Below the pieces are notes generated by a model that searched no databases, was not told the origin of the DNA, and was given only the letters and a program-made list of their open reading frames with translations. The position numbers and the translations under genes were made by a program. A stretch of DNA of 64,000 nt from Pedobacter psychrodurus (GTDB taxonomy: Bacteria; Bacteroidota; Bacteroidia; Sphingobacteriales; Sphingobacteriaceae), in NCBI RefSeq assembly GCF_004331735.1, contig NZ_SJSO01000018.1, forward strand, positions 58,501-122,500, in the 5' to 3' direction. This document shows positions 27,270 through 35,148 of the stretch, one piece after another; position 1 is the stretch's first letter; every line of letters begins with the position of its first letter.

Positions 27270-27340
27270 AACATAGATCGAATCCCGTTGCTATGCAACT
27301 GCTGATTCTCACAAATTTTCTCAATTCGCAAGCGGTGAGC
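27266..27340. repeat. Direct repeat R2 (75 bp), at the stop codon of the lipoprotein gene
   Basis: Second copy of R1 (26352-26425). Its first bases include the TAA stop of the lipoprotein gene. Keeps the hairpin with compensated bases and the CTCAC/GTGAG arms. Confidence 0.85.
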
Positions 27341-27385
27341 GTTGCTAAAATACTTATCTTACGGACATAATCAATTAGCACAAAT

Positions 27386-27694
27386 ATGACTTTGGAGTAC
27401 TTTAAAAGACAAGTGGCAAGCCCGATAGTCTCACTAAATAATTCATTGACATTCACATTTATCTACAAAACAGATATTACTGGTATAGTCAATGCCCATG
27501 ATTCTGACCTAGGAGTAACCTTAAAAAGCGATTTTGAACTCCTCTATGATGAGGCGAAAAACCTAATTATATATTTAAAGGATTATAATGTTAAACATGG
27601 CAATTGGGTTGGCCGAGGTCTTTCATGCAATGTAATCTTTCTTGTGGATAACTTGAAGAAGTTTGAGTCTGCTTATGACCTAGTTGGAGAATAA
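27386..27694 (+). CDS. Small protein of unknown function (102 aa)
   Basis: 102 residues, ATG at 27386, no signal peptide or membrane segment. Composition is ordinary, with an amphipathic helix in FELLYDEAKNLIIYLKDYN (about 51-69). It begins 45 bp after repeat R2 and has the same orientation as the lipoprotein gene. No family is recognised; confidence rests on length and natural composition only. Confidence 0.5.
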   Translation: MTLEYFKRQVASPIVSLNNSLTFTFIYKTDITGIVNAHDSDLGVTLKSDFELLYDEAKNLIIYLKDYNVKHGNWVGRGLSCNVIFLVDNLKKFESAYDLVGE

Positions 27695-27860
27695 CCATAT
27701 ACTGATAAACATATCGTTGCACCGTTCTGCGAACTTTACTGCAACAACCTTCGTTCCATACACATGTCGGTACGCAACCAGTTTAATGTCTCTTTTATTT
27801 CCAAAATAGATCCTCTATTGATTTTTATGTTATCTTTTATCACTAGCCAAAGCCTCACTA

Positions 27861-27904
27861 GCGCAAGTCTTAGCGGGCAAGGCGGTGCGCTGTATGACTT
27901 GTGC
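27861..27904. repeat. REP-like hairpin, left of the RAYT gene
   Basis: Arms GCGCAAGTC and GACTTGTGC flank a 26-base GC-rich centre. The reverse complement of this element aligns with 28508-28553, so the transposase gene is bracketed by inverted copies. Confidence 0.85.
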
Positions 27905-27947
27905 TTTTAAATGCTTTATTATCTCTTGTAATCATTTATCTTTAATC

Positions 27948-28502
27948 ATGAGTATAAAATATAAGTTTCATGATTCAACAGCAATATACTTTGTTTCTTT
28001 TGCAGTTGTGGGCTGGATTGATGTTTTTACACGTACGGTTTACAGAGACCTCCTAGTGGAAAGTTTAACTTATTGTAGAAGAGAAAAAGGCCTTAACCTG
28101 CATGCCTGGGTAATTATGAGTAACCATGTACATTTAATTGTGAGTAGCAGAGAGGGATACTTATTGGCCAACATTATGCGCGATTTAAAGAAGTATTCGG
28201 CAGTTAGGATCTTAAAAGAAATAAAAGACTGTGCGATTGAAAGCAGAAAAGAATGGATGCTTTACTTGTTTGCTAAAGCCGGGCAACAAAACAGCAATAA
28301 TAAAAACTTTCAGTTTTGGCGGCAGGATAATCATCCCATCGAATTAGATCCTTATTCGAATATGTTCGAAGAACGGATTAATTATCTGCATAATAATCCG
28401 GTTGAGGCTGGGTTGGTGGCAAATGCCTCAGACTATTTATACTGTAGTGCTATAGATTACGAAGGAGGGAAAGGATTGATTGGCATTGATCTATTGGTTT
28501 GA
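27948..28502 (+). CDS. REP-associated tyrosine transposase (RAYT, Y1/IS200-like family)
   Basis: 184 residues from the ATG at 27948; an in-frame ATG at 27885 lies inside the left REP element and is rejected. The Y1 fold shows the HUH motif SNHVHLIVS (about 55-63), basic helix NIMRDLKKYSAVRIL, and RINYLHNNPVEAGLV (146-160) with Tyr149, the expected catalytic tyrosine region. Such proteins are single-copy, domesticated relatives of IS200/IS605 transposases that nick and move REP sequences. The flanking inverted REP hairpins 44 and 6 bp away support this assignment. Confidence 0.92.
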   Translation: MSIKYKFHDSTAIYFVSFAVVGWIDVFTRTVYRDLLVESLTYCRREKGLNLHAWVIMSNHVHLIVSSREGYLLANIMRDLKKYSAVRILKEIKDCAIESRKEWMLYLFAKAGQQNSNNKNFQFWRQDNHPIELDPYSNMFEERINYLHNNPVEAGLVANASDYLYCSAIDYEGGKGLIGIDLLV

Positions 28503-28507
28503 CCAAG

Positions 28508-28553
28508 GCACAAGTCGGGCCGCTGCTTAGGGCCGGGACGCTAAGACTTGCGC
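28508..28553. repeat. REP-like hairpin, right of the RAYT gene
   Basis: Arms GCACAAGTC and GACTTGCGC around a 28-base centre. Matches the reverse complement of 27861-27904, including the GCTAAGACTTGCGC end. A further hairpin GGGG-AAT-CCCC lies just outside. Confidence 0.85.
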
Positions 28554-29173
28554 CAGAATGGGGAATCCCCAGCCATACCCTAAAATCTGTTGATGGTAGA
28601 ATCCGAAGCAATTAACATGAAGTTTTAATTCCGAAAGCCGTAGACAAAAAGCACATGAGTAATACTATGGGGACAATGAACGTGACGATACAGCTGGGGA
28701 GAGACCAGAGGGAAATCAAGAAAAAGACGACTTTAACATACGGGAAAAACCAACCGTTGGAACAGACAGAAAAACTAGAGAAACAGGAGAAACAACAGAA
28801 AGAGAAAGTTGTGGAGAAAAAAGAAACGGAGATAGAACTTATGTAAAGAAAAGTTTATACTTTTGCTAATGATTCGGAAACAGGAAAGACCTGGAATAAT
28901 CAAGGATGCAGCGGCGTCAAAGTCCTTGCACTATACAACCACTTCCACGTGGAGTTACCCTAATTATCCAAGTCTGGCGAGAACCTAAATCCTGAATTCA
29001 AAAATGTGCTACTGGAGGTGTTTCTCCTTACCCAGACATCATCTTCGGTATTAAAGTAAGCCTATTAGTAGTAGGCTTATTTTATTTTGTAAATATAAGG
29101 CTTTAAAACCTATAAGTTTTAACAGACCTTAAATTGTTGATAAATTGCATCATAAATCCACAATAATTTCAAC
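28554..29173. other. Eroded, purine-biased stretch without a convincing gene
   Basis: About 28670-28850 is strikingly purine-rich on the + strand; a 63-codon frame there (28655-28846) reads as Lys/Glu/Gln-rich low complexity and another frame stays open too, so neither is trusted. The stretch 28850-29050 has several short open pieces broken by stops and may be a decayed gene whose identity is lost. It ends at a bidirectional hairpin at 29057-29088. Confidence 0.4.
29057..29088. terminator. Possible bidirectional terminator
   Basis: Perfect 8-bp stem TAAGCCTA / TAGGCTTA with a 7-base loop, followed by TTTTATTTT on the + strand and preceded by ATTAAA on the other. It lies 85 bp beyond the stop of the minus-strand gene at 29174-29563. 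Confidence 0.6.
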
Positions 29174-29563
29174 CTATAGGCTGAAATTTATTTCATTAGG
29201 CTCAAATATTGACATGTGCCCAACCAATATCTTAGCGTCACTAAGAGCCGTTAAGGTCGAATCCAGATCATTCCCAAAGTTTGGCGTTTCAATCACCTTG
29301 TCTCCGACGATTGCCATATACTTCCTGATATCAACCTTGGTCCCATTTTTCAGAATTTTTAAAGTGAAAATTATTTTTTCATTTAGCATCCCATTAAAAG
29401 GATAATCATACACACCCAGGGTTATATTATTCACCAATGAGTTCAGCGAATCGAAATCTTTTGGCTTAGCTTTTTCCATCAATAATTCCAATTGCTGCAC
29501 CTGCTTCATCAGGCCAGCTTTTATTTTGTATAAATCAATATAGGTCACTAAATCGGTTTCCAT
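29174..29563 (-). CDS. Protein of unknown function (129 aa)
   Basis: 129 residues, soluble. An N-terminal amphipathic helix (IKAGLMKQVQQLELLMEKAK, 14-33) is followed by an alpha/beta-looking region (GVYDYPFNGMLNEKIIFTLKIL, 51-72). No known motif. The intergenic side carries three GTTAC/GTAAC boxes spaced exactly 21 bp (29594, 29615, 29636), so it may be under a dedicated regulator. Confidence 0.6.
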   Translation of the reverse strand: METDLVTYIDLYKIKAGLMKQVQQLELLMEKAKPKDFDSLNSLVNNITLGVYDYPFNGMLNEKIIFTLKILKNGTKVDIRKYMAIVGDKVIETPNFGNDLDSTLTALSDAKILVGHMSIFEPNEINFSL

Positions 29564-29593
29564 CTAACAAATATACAAATAAATCAGAAAAAT

Positions 29594-29640
29594 GTTACAC
29601 AAAACATTTTTTTTGTAACAAAAATTGTTTTTAATGTTAC
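29594..29640. promoter_or_regulatory. Three alternating GTTAC/GTAAC boxes at 21-bp spacing
   Basis: GTTAC at 29594, GTAAC at 29615 and GTTAC at 29636: same-face spacing of two helical turns and alternating orientation, making two overlapping inverted pairs. They lie 31-77 bp upstream of the start of the 29174-29563 gene. The half-site resembles the predicted Rrf2 operators at 11.3 and 11.7 kb but the spacing differs. Confidence 0.5.
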
Positions 29641-29765
29641 AATATGGTTCGCAATAGTTAGTAACCCAACTGATTCGCAAACAGAATACTTAATTACGAA
29701 GTACTAACCACACTTATACTTTCTGTTGATAAACAATACAGTCAAGCCATAACCTCTAAACTATC

Positions 29766-30055
29766 ACTGCAAAGTCTGAACTACCGACCGCAACGTCTGA
29801 ACTATCGACTGCAAGTATAGAACTATGAACCGCAAGTATAAAACTATCAACTGCAAGTATAGAACTATGAACTGAAAGCATAGAACTACGAACTGCAAGG
29901 TCTGAACTATCGACTGCAAGTGTAGAACTATGGACTGCAAGTATAGAACTATGGACTGCAAGCATAGAACTACGAACTGCAAGTACAGAAATATGAACTG
30001 CAAGTATAGAACTATGAACTGAAAGCATAGAACGGCGAACTGCAAGTATAAAACT
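29766..30055. repeat. 21-bp tandem repeat array (about 14 units)
   Basis: Units follow GAACTAT-GAACTGC-AAGTATA, itself three degenerate heptamers. Because 21 is divisible by three, long frames stay open: on the minus strand one frame (stop side 29756, ATG at 30067) would encode 103 residues of a heptad A-V-x-S-S-x-L, in which the second and fifth variable positions differ between units. The changes are mostly amino-acid changing in that frame, so there is no sign of protein-level constraint. Units are two DNA turns long, which would place any bound protein on one face. Not a CRISPR: there are no distinct spacers. Confidence 0.9.
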
Positions 30056-30194
30056 GCCTTCATTCATGCATTATTTGAGCAACATATTTTGTAGATTGAT
30101 TTATTGTGCCTATATTGCCTATGCAGATTAATAAATAACATATTTTTTCACCTAACTAAGAGAGATCAATTTTCACAATTAAATTCTAAAAATA

Positions 30195-30300
30195 TTCCTG
30201 GACGAGCGTTTTAGAAACGCATTTTCTAATTTCTCTGAAAAGAGTTATTTGTTAGTCTGCAGCGTCCAGGAACTTTAATTTTAATGTTATGCAGACTAAC
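30195..30300 (+). ncRNA. Candidate structured leader RNA with start-codon pseudoknot
   Basis: Read directly: P1 pairs 30195-30204 (TTCCTGGACG) with 30263-30272 (CGTCCAGGAA), ten perfect pairs. Inside its loop are a 6-bp hairpin at 30206-30220 (GCGTTT-TAG-AAACGC) and a GNRA-type hairpin at 30233-30244 (CTCT-GAAA-AGAG). The loop segment 30251-30261 (GTTAGTCTGCA) is exactly complementary to 30290-30300 (TGCAGACTAAC), which covers all but the first base of the ATG at 30289. The P1 3' strand contains AGGAA, the only Shine-Dalgarno-like word. The topology is an H-type pseudoknot that could gate translation. Confidence 0.65.
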
Positions 30301-30825
30301 AATTGTAAAAACCCAAACACACAGCTCCCAAATCAGGTAGCAGCTGTAACAGAATTCCGGAAACTGATTGAAGCCTATTTCGATATGATTAGTTTATCGG
30401 ATGTGAATCAATTCCTTACTGAAATGCTTAGCGCAGCTATCGGGCCTGATCCGCGCTCTGGCAAGCACAAACCCATTACCATTGCCAACGCCCTTTATGA
30501 TGTAAACAATATCATCAATCTGCTTACGAAAACAAAACTTTTGGCCAATAAAGAAACCTTTCAGCGTTATGCCATAAACCTGGATTATCACCTACAAGCT
30601 GTTGGCCAATTTGATGTGGAGCATCTATCTGAACTATTATATGTTGGATTAAATGTCTACATCTTTCAGGATGATGATTTTGAAGGCGCAACCTTAAAAT
30701 TTTCTGCCGAAATTACTGCTGCATATAAAATGATTTATGATTGGTTGTCAGACTGCTATGCCTGGTGTAATGCTGTTGAGTGTTATGAATATAATAAAAC
30801 TGCCGGTTTAGCAGCTACACAATAA
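30289..30825 (+). CDS. Protein of unknown function (178 aa) behind a structured leader
   Basis: 178 residues, mainly helical and mildly acidic, no signal peptide or membrane segment. Features visible: PNTQLPNQVAAVTEFRKLIEAYFD at the N-terminus, a possible helix-rich middle (ITIANALYDVNNIINLLTKT, 64-83), and an aromatic/cysteine-rich end (YDWLSDCYAWCNAVECYEY, about 150-168, three Cys). No family is recognised. The 5' leader at 30195-30300 can fold over its start codon, implying translational regulation. It stands alone; a hairpin at 30877-30897 follows 50 bp after the stop. Confidence 0.7.
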   Translation: MQTNNCKNPNTQLPNQVAAVTEFRKLIEAYFDMISLSDVNQFLTEMLSAAIGPDPRSGKHKPITIANALYDVNNIINLLTKTKLLANKETFQRYAINLDYHLQAVGQFDVEHLSELLYVGLNVYIFQDDDFEGATLKFSAEITAAYKMIYDWLSDCYAWCNAVECYEYNKTAGLAATQ

Positions 30826-30876
30826 ACGTTCAAATTTTAATTGGCCATTTAACTTATACAGCTATGAGGGAAAACT

Positions 30877-30897
30877 CCCCTCCTAATTTAGGAGGGG
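30877..30897. terminator. Stable hairpin downstream of the 30289 gene
   Basis: Nine-bp stem CCCCTCCTA / TAGGAGGGG with a 3-base loop. There is no T-run, so termination is uncertain; it may instead be an extragenic repeat. Confidence 0.45.
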
Positions 30898-30953
30898 TGC
30901 CTTAGCCTCTTCATAAGTTTATTATTCATCACTTCCAGTTGTTGCATTGGTAT

Positions 30954-31003
30954 TCATGAGCTCGCAAACTCGGTTCATTGTGTTTCGCGAGGTAAACTCA
31001 TGA
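30954..31003. repeat. Imperfect 50-bp inverted repeat between convergent genes
   Basis: Outer arms TCATGAG / CTCATGA and inner CTCGCAAA / TTTCGCGAG pair. It lies about 40 bp beyond the end of the sulfatase gene and may stop transcription from either side. Confidence 0.6.
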
Positions 31004-31041
31004 TGGTATATCTTAATTCTATAACTATTTTTAGTAAAAAT

Positions 31042-32553
31042 TTAAAGTTTTGCCATAATGTCTTTGGCATCCTGGTCTTCATATTGATCAATTAGATTAT
31101 TTAATCTGCTCTTTAATTGAGCCGTAATATTTTCGTATCCTTTTTTGCCGTATAAATTATTTTCCTCTGAAGGGTCATTTTTTAGATCATACAATTCCCA
31201 GGTATTCACACGTTTGTAAAAGCGGATTAACTTATACCTTTCGGTTCTGACGCCAAAATGAGGAGATACCGAATGTTCTCCATTTTCATAATAATGATAA
31301 AACATGGCATCTCTAAACGCCACTTTTTTTGATTGAAACAAAGGCAGCATCGATTTCCCCTGCATAGCCTGTGGTATTTTAAGTTTTGCGGCATCAAGCA
31401 AAGTTGGCGCAATATCAAGATTCATTACAAATGCTGCACTTTGGCTTCCTGGTTTAATTACACCAGGGTAACTCATCACCATTGGTGTTCTGAAAGATTC
31501 TTCATACATAAAACGTTTATCAAACCAACCATGTTCGCCTAAATAAAAACCTTGATCTGAAAGGTAGATAACAATGGTATTTTTGGTAAGGTTATGTTTT
31601 TCAAGGTAATCAAGTGTACGTCCAATATTTCGATCGAGTGATGCTGCCGTGCTTAAATAATCGCGCATATAACGCTCATATTTCCACGCTACTAAAGCTT
31701 TGCCTGTTAAATTCCGGCTTTTTAAATCTGCTTCAATTGGTTTATAGTAGGCATCAAACCTGGCTCTTTGTGCTCCGTTCATTCGGTTAACGCTACCCTC
31801 TCCATTTTTACTATAAGAAAGCATTTTCAGATCGTAGCCCATTATCATGGTTTTATCAATGGTCATATCCTGAACTTTTGCAGCTTCACGGTTTACATAA
31901 TTGTCGTAAAAATTTTTAGGTATAGGAAATTTCACTTTATCGAATTTTCCCATATCAGCCGTATCAGGAAGCCAGGTACGGTGCGTGGCTTTGTGGCCAA
32001 TAACCAAACAGAAGGGCTTCGCTTGGTCTCTATTATCCAACCATTGTTCAGCCGCATCTTCAATTAAATTGGTTACATAACCTTCCTTATGCACAGTTTT
32101 ACCATCCATATCGATAAAATCGGGGTTGTAGTATTGCCCCTGATCTGGCAGGATGCTGTAATAATTAAACCCCTGAGGCTTGTTACCCAGATGCAACTTG
32201 CCTATCCAAGCGGTTTCATATCCCCCTGCCTGAAGGTGTTTAGCAAAATTATCCTGACCATGATCAAAATGAGAGGTTTCATTATCTTTAAAGCCATTTT
32301 TATGACTATACAATCCTGTTAATATGACTGCCCTGCTTGGCCCGCAAATAGAATTGGTTACATAAGCTTTGTTAAAGGTTACACCAGATTGAGCAATACG
32401 GTCGATATTTGGTGTTTTAGTTAATTTACTACCATAACTACTAATCGCCTGAAAAGCGTGATCATCAGAAATAATGATTACAATATTAGGTTTTTGCTGG
32501 GCATAGCTTAGTTTGCAGAGTAACAGGCAACTGATTAATATTATTTTTCTCAT
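31042..32553 (-). CDS. Secreted sulfatase (type I, formylglycine-dependent)
   Basis: 503 residues with a signal peptide (about 1-19). The N-terminal metal-binding NIVIIISDD (23-31) and the sulfatase signature SICGPSRAVILTG, with Cys70 as the residue converted to formylglycine, are present, as are IGHKATHRTW and YLSDQGFYLGEHGWFDK with the second metal and sulfate-contacting residues. The family hydrolyses sulfate esters on glycans. It lies 336 bp downstream of the GH95-like gene on the same strand, suggesting joint action on a sulfated polysaccharide. The maturase is not in the window; the SUMF1 protein at 16.2 kb lacks the needed cysteines. Confidence 0.93.
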   Translation of the reverse strand: MRKIILISCLLLCKLSYAQQKPNIVIIISDDHAFQAISSYGSKLTKTPNIDRIAQSGVTFNKAYVTNSICGPSRAVILTGLYSHKNGFKDNETSHFDHGQDNFAKHLQAGGYETAWIGKLHLGNKPQGFNYYSILPDQGQYYNPDFIDMDGKTVHKEGYVTNLIEDAAEQWLDNRDQAKPFCLVIGHKATHRTWLPDTADMGKFDKVKFPIPKNFYDNYVNREAAKVQDMTIDKTMIMGYDLKMLSYSKNGEGSVNRMNGAQRARFDAYYKPIEADLKSRNLTGKALVAWKYERYMRDYLSTAASLDRNIGRTLDYLEKHNLTKNTIVIYLSDQGFYLGEHGWFDKRFMYEESFRTPMVMSYPGVIKPGSQSAAFVMNLDIAPTLLDAAKLKIPQAMQGKSMLPLFQSKKVAFRDAMFYHYYENGEHSVSPHFGVRTERYKLIRFYKRVNTWELYDLKNDPSEENNLYGKKGYENITAQLKSRLNNLIDQYEDQDAKDIMAKL

Positions 32554-32889
32554 TGATGGTTTAATTGATATAAAAGGTTTGTTATTAACGTTTTGCGTAT
32601 TACTAAAGCTGGCTTATCGTTATGTTGCTTAAAAACGATCTTTTTTACATCTCCAAATACTGTAACGTGTGGTACAAAATATACCTTAATTTATACCGAT
32701 GCACCGTATTTTGGGCGTGCCCCCAAGCTGAGCAAGGGGTCGGGCTATGCGCTGCAAGTCCTCGCTCGTGCCTCGCTGTGGGCTTTCCCCTTCTATCCCT
32801 CACGCTTAATAACATCAGTAATAGTCATTTACTTACTTTGCGAAACCTTTAGCGTTCTTTGCGGTTAATTCATTATTCTAATAACGAAA
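32554..32889. repeat. Gene-free stretch with a GC-rich dispersed element
   Basis: Positions 32713-32806 are a GC-rich island in AT-rich DNA with several short inverted repeats (GCCCC/GGGGT and others) and the word CAAGTCCTCGCT. A reversed fragment of it (CAGCGCAGCGAGGACTTG) lies at 37614-37631. The element resembles the extragenic GC-rich repeats common in this phylum. The two open frames across it are not supported. Confidence 0.65.
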
Positions 32890-35148
32890 TTATTCATATC
32901 CATTTTCAAAAACGATGGTCTGTTGTTTTTTCAGGTTCACTTCGGCAATTCCATCATCGCCCATTTTTACACTTCCGGCAGGTACATCTTTTGCCACATA
33001 GGTTTTAAAAGGAAGTTTAATTCTAAGTACACCTGCTTTTTCTGCGTATACTTTTACTTTTGTCGGCACACCGTTTTCTTTATTTCCACTTACTAAAAAG
33101 GCACCTTCAGCACGTAGGTTATTAAAAGTAACATCCTTCCAGCTTCGCGGTACAGCCGGAAATACCTGTATATAACCATTTCTGCTCTGTAATAATAGTT
33201 CCTGTACACCTTGAGCAAAAGCAAAATTGCCTTCTAAGGTAAACGGACGATAGGTAAAGTCAGAGTATTGCCCTCCTTTTTGATCGCCATTTAAATGAAA
33301 GCTATTTGGAGAGCAGAAATTTGAAGCAAAAATTTCCAATTGTTTTACCGCTTTATCAGCTTGGTAAGCCCTGGCATATAAAGAAGCCATCCAGCTGAAG
33401 GAATAACCACACCAGGCGCGTGTACCAATTTCTTCTATACGCTTTAAGGAATTATCAATAATGGTTTTATCTTTTTCGTGGTTAACATCTAGCAAATCGA
33501 GGGGATAAATGGCCATATATTGCGACATGTGCCTGTGTGAGCTGGTTAGATTCAATCCATTAGCAATGGCAAAACCTGTTTCATTCGTTTCATAATCCGG
33601 TAACTGATTTAAGATCTCTAACCAGTGTTTATTTTCTTCAACCTTCCCATTTGCCTTACTTACTTCGGCCGCCGCTTTAAATAAAAATTTAGCCAGCGAT
33701 AAATCGTAATTGGTCCAGCTTAAAAACCATGCTTTTATGCTGTTATCGTTAAATTCCGGACTAGAGCTCAATGGCAATGTACGTTTACCACCCTTTAATC
33801 GGGTTATATTTTCCAGATAGGTTGCAGCTTCGTGGATATAGGGGTAAGCTCTGGTTTTAAGAAACACATCATCCATACTATATTTCCACTGCCAATAAAA
33901 ATGCTGCGAAGTCCAGGCACTTATAGTTGGCGAGAACGAGTATTGGATCCACCCGCCCATCGGATCGCCATTTAAGGTTATTACCCCCGGAACATTTAAA
34001 CCCGCTACCCCAAAATATTGTTTAGTATAATTAAGGTTCCGTTCTCTGATTTTCCACAGCCAATCGGTAAATGTGGCACCTTCTGCAAGGCGATTAGCCG
34101 TGTAAGTAGGCCAATAACTTAACTGCGTATTTAAGTCATTATGAAAATCGCCTTTCCAGGGTGGTAAACTTCCGTTATCTGCCGTCCAAACGGCTTGCAA
34201 CGTAATGGCTGGTGCACCTTTTCTGGCCACGCAGCCCAATTTGTACATTTCCAGATAATATTGTTTTTGAATAAGCTGATCAGGCACTACAATGCTCGAT
34301 TTACTCCAGAAATCTTTCCACCATTTGCTATGCGTGGCCCACCCGGTTGGTTCTTTCGCAGTGGCAGAAATAGCAGGTAATGTAGCGGTTTTATCGTCAC
34401 TGATTGTCCAGGAGCCAATAATCTTGCCATTAGCTGTCTTTTTCCATTGCACCAATACTTCATAATAATGCCCCTGGTAAGTAGGTTGATGATAACGGAT
34501 GCTGTTTGCGGTATTGGTAACAGTTCCTTTTGCATAACCTAATTTTTGCAAACCTTCTCCCGCATGGCTATTATCTCCTTTTTCTGTTAGCCCATTACTA
34601 TAGTTGTGAACAATTAATGCAGGTAATATTGCAGTAGATTTAAGGTTTTCGAAACTAAAATAACCCTGCGCTCCTACCGCATGTATGTAACAGTTAAAAA
34701 TAGCTCCATTTTCGAATTTTACCGTGTTTAGGGCAGTTTCGATATCCAATTCATTCGACACTACTTTTCCTAATTTGGCAATATCAAATTCCATTGCCGC
34801 TGCAGGCAGTTTGGTGGGATACGGACTTGTATCGTAAGGCTCATCACCTACTTTTTGCACCGCAGCATAGTTATTTTTGTGTACCTGCTCTTCTACCCAT
34901 TTAAAATTAAGTTTTGAAATATCCAGCGCTTTCCTTTCGTCCCATAAATCGGCACGGTCTAAAGAAAGGCGAAGTTTATTGTTCTTTTCCCAGATTAGAA
35001 CGCCCAACATGCCATTTCCCAGCGGCATGGCTTCATCCCACTTATTAGCGAGTTTAGGGAAGGATAGATTATAAGGTTTTAATGATTGCGCAAAGCTTAC
35101 CGTAGAAAAGCAAAGGAGTAATAATAGGATGGTAATTTTAGTTTTCAT
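32890..35148 (-). CDS. Secreted glycoside hydrolase, GH95-like
   Basis: 752 residues with a signal peptide (MKTKITILLLLLCFSTVSFA). The N-terminal beta domain opens with WDEAMPLGNGMLGVLIW (37-53), typical of GH95 and related fucosidase/galactosidase families, followed by the (alpha/alpha)6 catalytic domain (WTADNGSLPPWKGDFHNDLN, TLPLSSSPEFND) and a C-terminal beta domain. GH95 enzymes remove terminal alpha-L-fucose or L-galactose by inversion. The substrate is inferred only by family; the adjoining sulfatase suggests a sulfated glycan. SusC/SusD genes are absent from the window. Confidence 0.8.
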   Translation of the reverse strand: MKTKITILLLLLCFSTVSFAQSLKPYNLSFPKLANKWDEAMPLGNGMLGVLIWEKNNKLRLSLDRADLWDERKALDISKLNFKWVEEQVHKNNYAAVQKVGDEPYDTSPYPTKLPAAAMEFDIAKLGKVVSNELDIETALNTVKFENGAIFNCYIHAVGAQGYFSFENLKSTAILPALIVHNYSNGLTEKGDNSHAGEGLQKLGYAKGTVTNTANSIRYHQPTYQGHYYEVLVQWKKTANGKIIGSWTISDDKTATLPAISATAKEPTGWATHSKWWKDFWSKSSIVVPDQLIQKQYYLEMYKLGCVARKGAPAITLQAVWTADNGSLPPWKGDFHNDLNTQLSYWPTYTANRLAEGATFTDWLWKIRERNLNYTKQYFGVAGLNVPGVITLNGDPMGGWIQYSFSPTISAWTSQHFYWQWKYSMDDVFLKTRAYPYIHEAATYLENITRLKGGKRTLPLSSSPEFNDNSIKAWFLSWTNYDLSLAKFLFKAAAEVSKANGKVEENKHWLEILNQLPDYETNETGFAIANGLNLTSSHRHMSQYMAIYPLDLLDVNHEKDKTIIDNSLKRIEEIGTRAWCGYSFSWMASLYARAYQADKAVKQLEIFASNFCSPNSFHLNGDQKGGQYSDFTYRPFTLEGNFAFAQGVQELLLQSRNGYIQVFPAVPRSWKDVTFNNLRAEGAFLVSGNKENGVPTKVKVYAEKAGVLRIKLPFKTYVAKDVPAGSVKMGDDGIAEVNLKKQQTIVFENGYE

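Noticed and set aside
26352..27340. Direct repeats as integron attC sites
   Set aside because: The flanking core words do not fit GTTRRRY/RYYYAAC in both copies and no integrase gene is present.
27885..27947. Upstream ATG for the RAYT gene
   Set aside because: It lies in the left REP hairpin; RAYT proteins start near the MSIKYKF region used here.
28655..28846. 63-codon Lys/Glu-rich open frame
   Set aside because: Composition follows the purine bias of the DNA, another frame is equally open, and no ribosome-binding site or homologous family is apparent.
29766..30055. Tandem array as CRISPR
   Set aside because: All units are variants of the same 21-bp word with no unique spacers, no leader and no cas genes nearby.
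29756..30067. 103-residue heptad-repeat protein from the 21-bp array
   Set aside because: Open frames are expected from a 21-bp period, and substitutions in that frame are mostly amino-acid changing; kept as a repeat with a note only.
32593..32868. Open frames across the GC-rich island at 32.7 kb
   Set aside because: They span an extragenic repeat, overlap each other in different frames and show no protein-like composition.
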